DNA from: Pseudomonas chlororaphis subsp. piscium
GTDB taxonomy: Bacteria > Pseudomonadota > Gammaproteobacteria > Pseudomonadales > Pseudomonadaceae
Reading direction: 5' to 3'
NCBI RefSeq assembly: GCF_003850345.1
Contig: NZ_CP027707.1
Span: 6,749,001 to 6,813,000, forward strand
Length of the DNA: 64,000 bases
In this document: positions 63,797 through 64,000 of the stretch, piece by piece
Layout: the number at the start of each line of letters is the position of its first letter
Numbering within the stretch: position 1 is the first letter of the stretch
Translations under genes and position numbers: made by a program
The notes under the pieces: model-generated
What the model was told of the DNA's origin: nothing
Databases searched by the model: none
The model's input: only the letters and a program-made list of their open reading frames with translations

Positions 63797-64000
63797 ATGT
63801 CGCGCAGCCTTTGGACTCGCTTCAAGCTACAGATCGCTTTCATCCTCACCGGCAGCCTGCTGCTGACCGGCTGCGCCAGCACCGGCAGCTCCATGCTCGG
63901 CGGCGACGGTGCCGACCCGCGCCTGACTCAGGGCAATGACGCCCAGTTCTTCAGCAAATCCGGCTACCAGGCCTGCGCCGTTGGCGCTGGCGTCGGCATC
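63797..64000 (+). CDS. Lipoprotein, N-terminal part
   Basis: The frame runs off the window end. The first 68 residues contain a signal peptide with lipobox L-T-G-C (lipid cysteine at residue 26), then a Ser/Gly linker and a second hydrophobic stretch (ACAVGAGVGI) resembling the glycine-zipper start of OmpA-type lipoproteins. CCAGGAGCACCACC gives a ribosome site. It is 54 bases after the SUMF1 stop and likely belongs to the srf operon; an OmpA domain downstream is only guessed. Confidence 0.78.
   Translation, partial: MSRSLWTRFKLQIAFILTGSLLLTGCASTGSSMLGGDGADPRLTQGNDAQFFSKSGYQACAVGAGVGI

Noticed and set aside
50147..64000. Type VI secretion system
   Set aside because: The IcmF/DotU, TssB/C, Hcp, VgrG and ClpV core is not present; Srf proteins and the ABC pair do not belong to that system.

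Overview
The window is a piece of a Pseudomonas chromosome, most likely from the P. fluorescens lineage. It is GC-rich throughout, and its gene order (ppx/ppk/hemB ... algP/algQ/dsbB/hemYXDC/algR/argH ... cyaA/rnk/cyaY/lptM/lysA/dapF/xerC ... sutA/amtB/glnK/ubiK ... comM) follows the backbone order I remember from P. aeruginosa. Several gaps carry fluorescens-type REP palindromes. I saw no tRNA, rRNA, insertion sequence, phage gene or CRISPR array.

Bases 1-31000 are mostly housekeeping. They hold the end of an amino-acid ABC importer; polyphosphate turnover (ppx, ppk converging on a shared terminator); hemB; a DedA membrane protein; a sterol-desaturase-like hydroxylase; elbB; a cytochrome c/FTR1 iron permease; a LysE exporter; an MscS channel with a YheS-type ABC-F ATPase; and the alginate/haem block (algP, a frame-disrupted FKBP isomerase, algQ, dsbB, hemY-X-D-C, algR). 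Then come argH, a glutathione S-transferase, two small conserved proteins and class I adenylate cyclase. Bases 31000-40150 hold rnk, cyaY, lptM, lysA-dapF-DUF484-xerC-HAD (one compact operon), sutA, yjbQ, amtB-glnK and ubiK.

Two accessory regions stand out. (1) 40378-47043 is a seven-gene, mostly overlapping operon lying between ubiK and comM, which I recall as close neighbours in other pseudomonads. Four of its proteins match in family and combination the Campylobacter jejuni enzymes that make cytidine diphosphoramidate: a glutamine kinase (PEP-synthase-like), a CTP:phosphoglutamine cytidylyltransferase, a gamma-glutamyl-CDP-amidate hydrolase and a CysC-like CDP-amidate kinase. They are joined by a CDP-glycerol glycerophosphotransferase-family protein, a formyltransferase-like protein with an altered active site, and a protein of unknown family. 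I infer a pathway that puts a phosphoramidate group on a surface or secreted molecule. (2) 50147-64000 (running off the end) is a tightly coupled operon: srfA-srfB-srfC (Hsp70/actin-like ATPase plus dynamin-like GTPase), a single-pass membrane protein, an exported von Willebrand A protein, a MacB/LolCDE-like ABC pair, an exported SUMF1-fold protein and a lipoprotein. It looks like an uncharacterised envelope-spanning machine.

Single-gene oddities: a DsbB whose first CxxC reads C-L-L-W, a one-base frame break in the signal-peptide region of the FKBP gene, and a 592-bp gap where the algR partner kinase gene algZ/fimS sits in P. aeruginosa.
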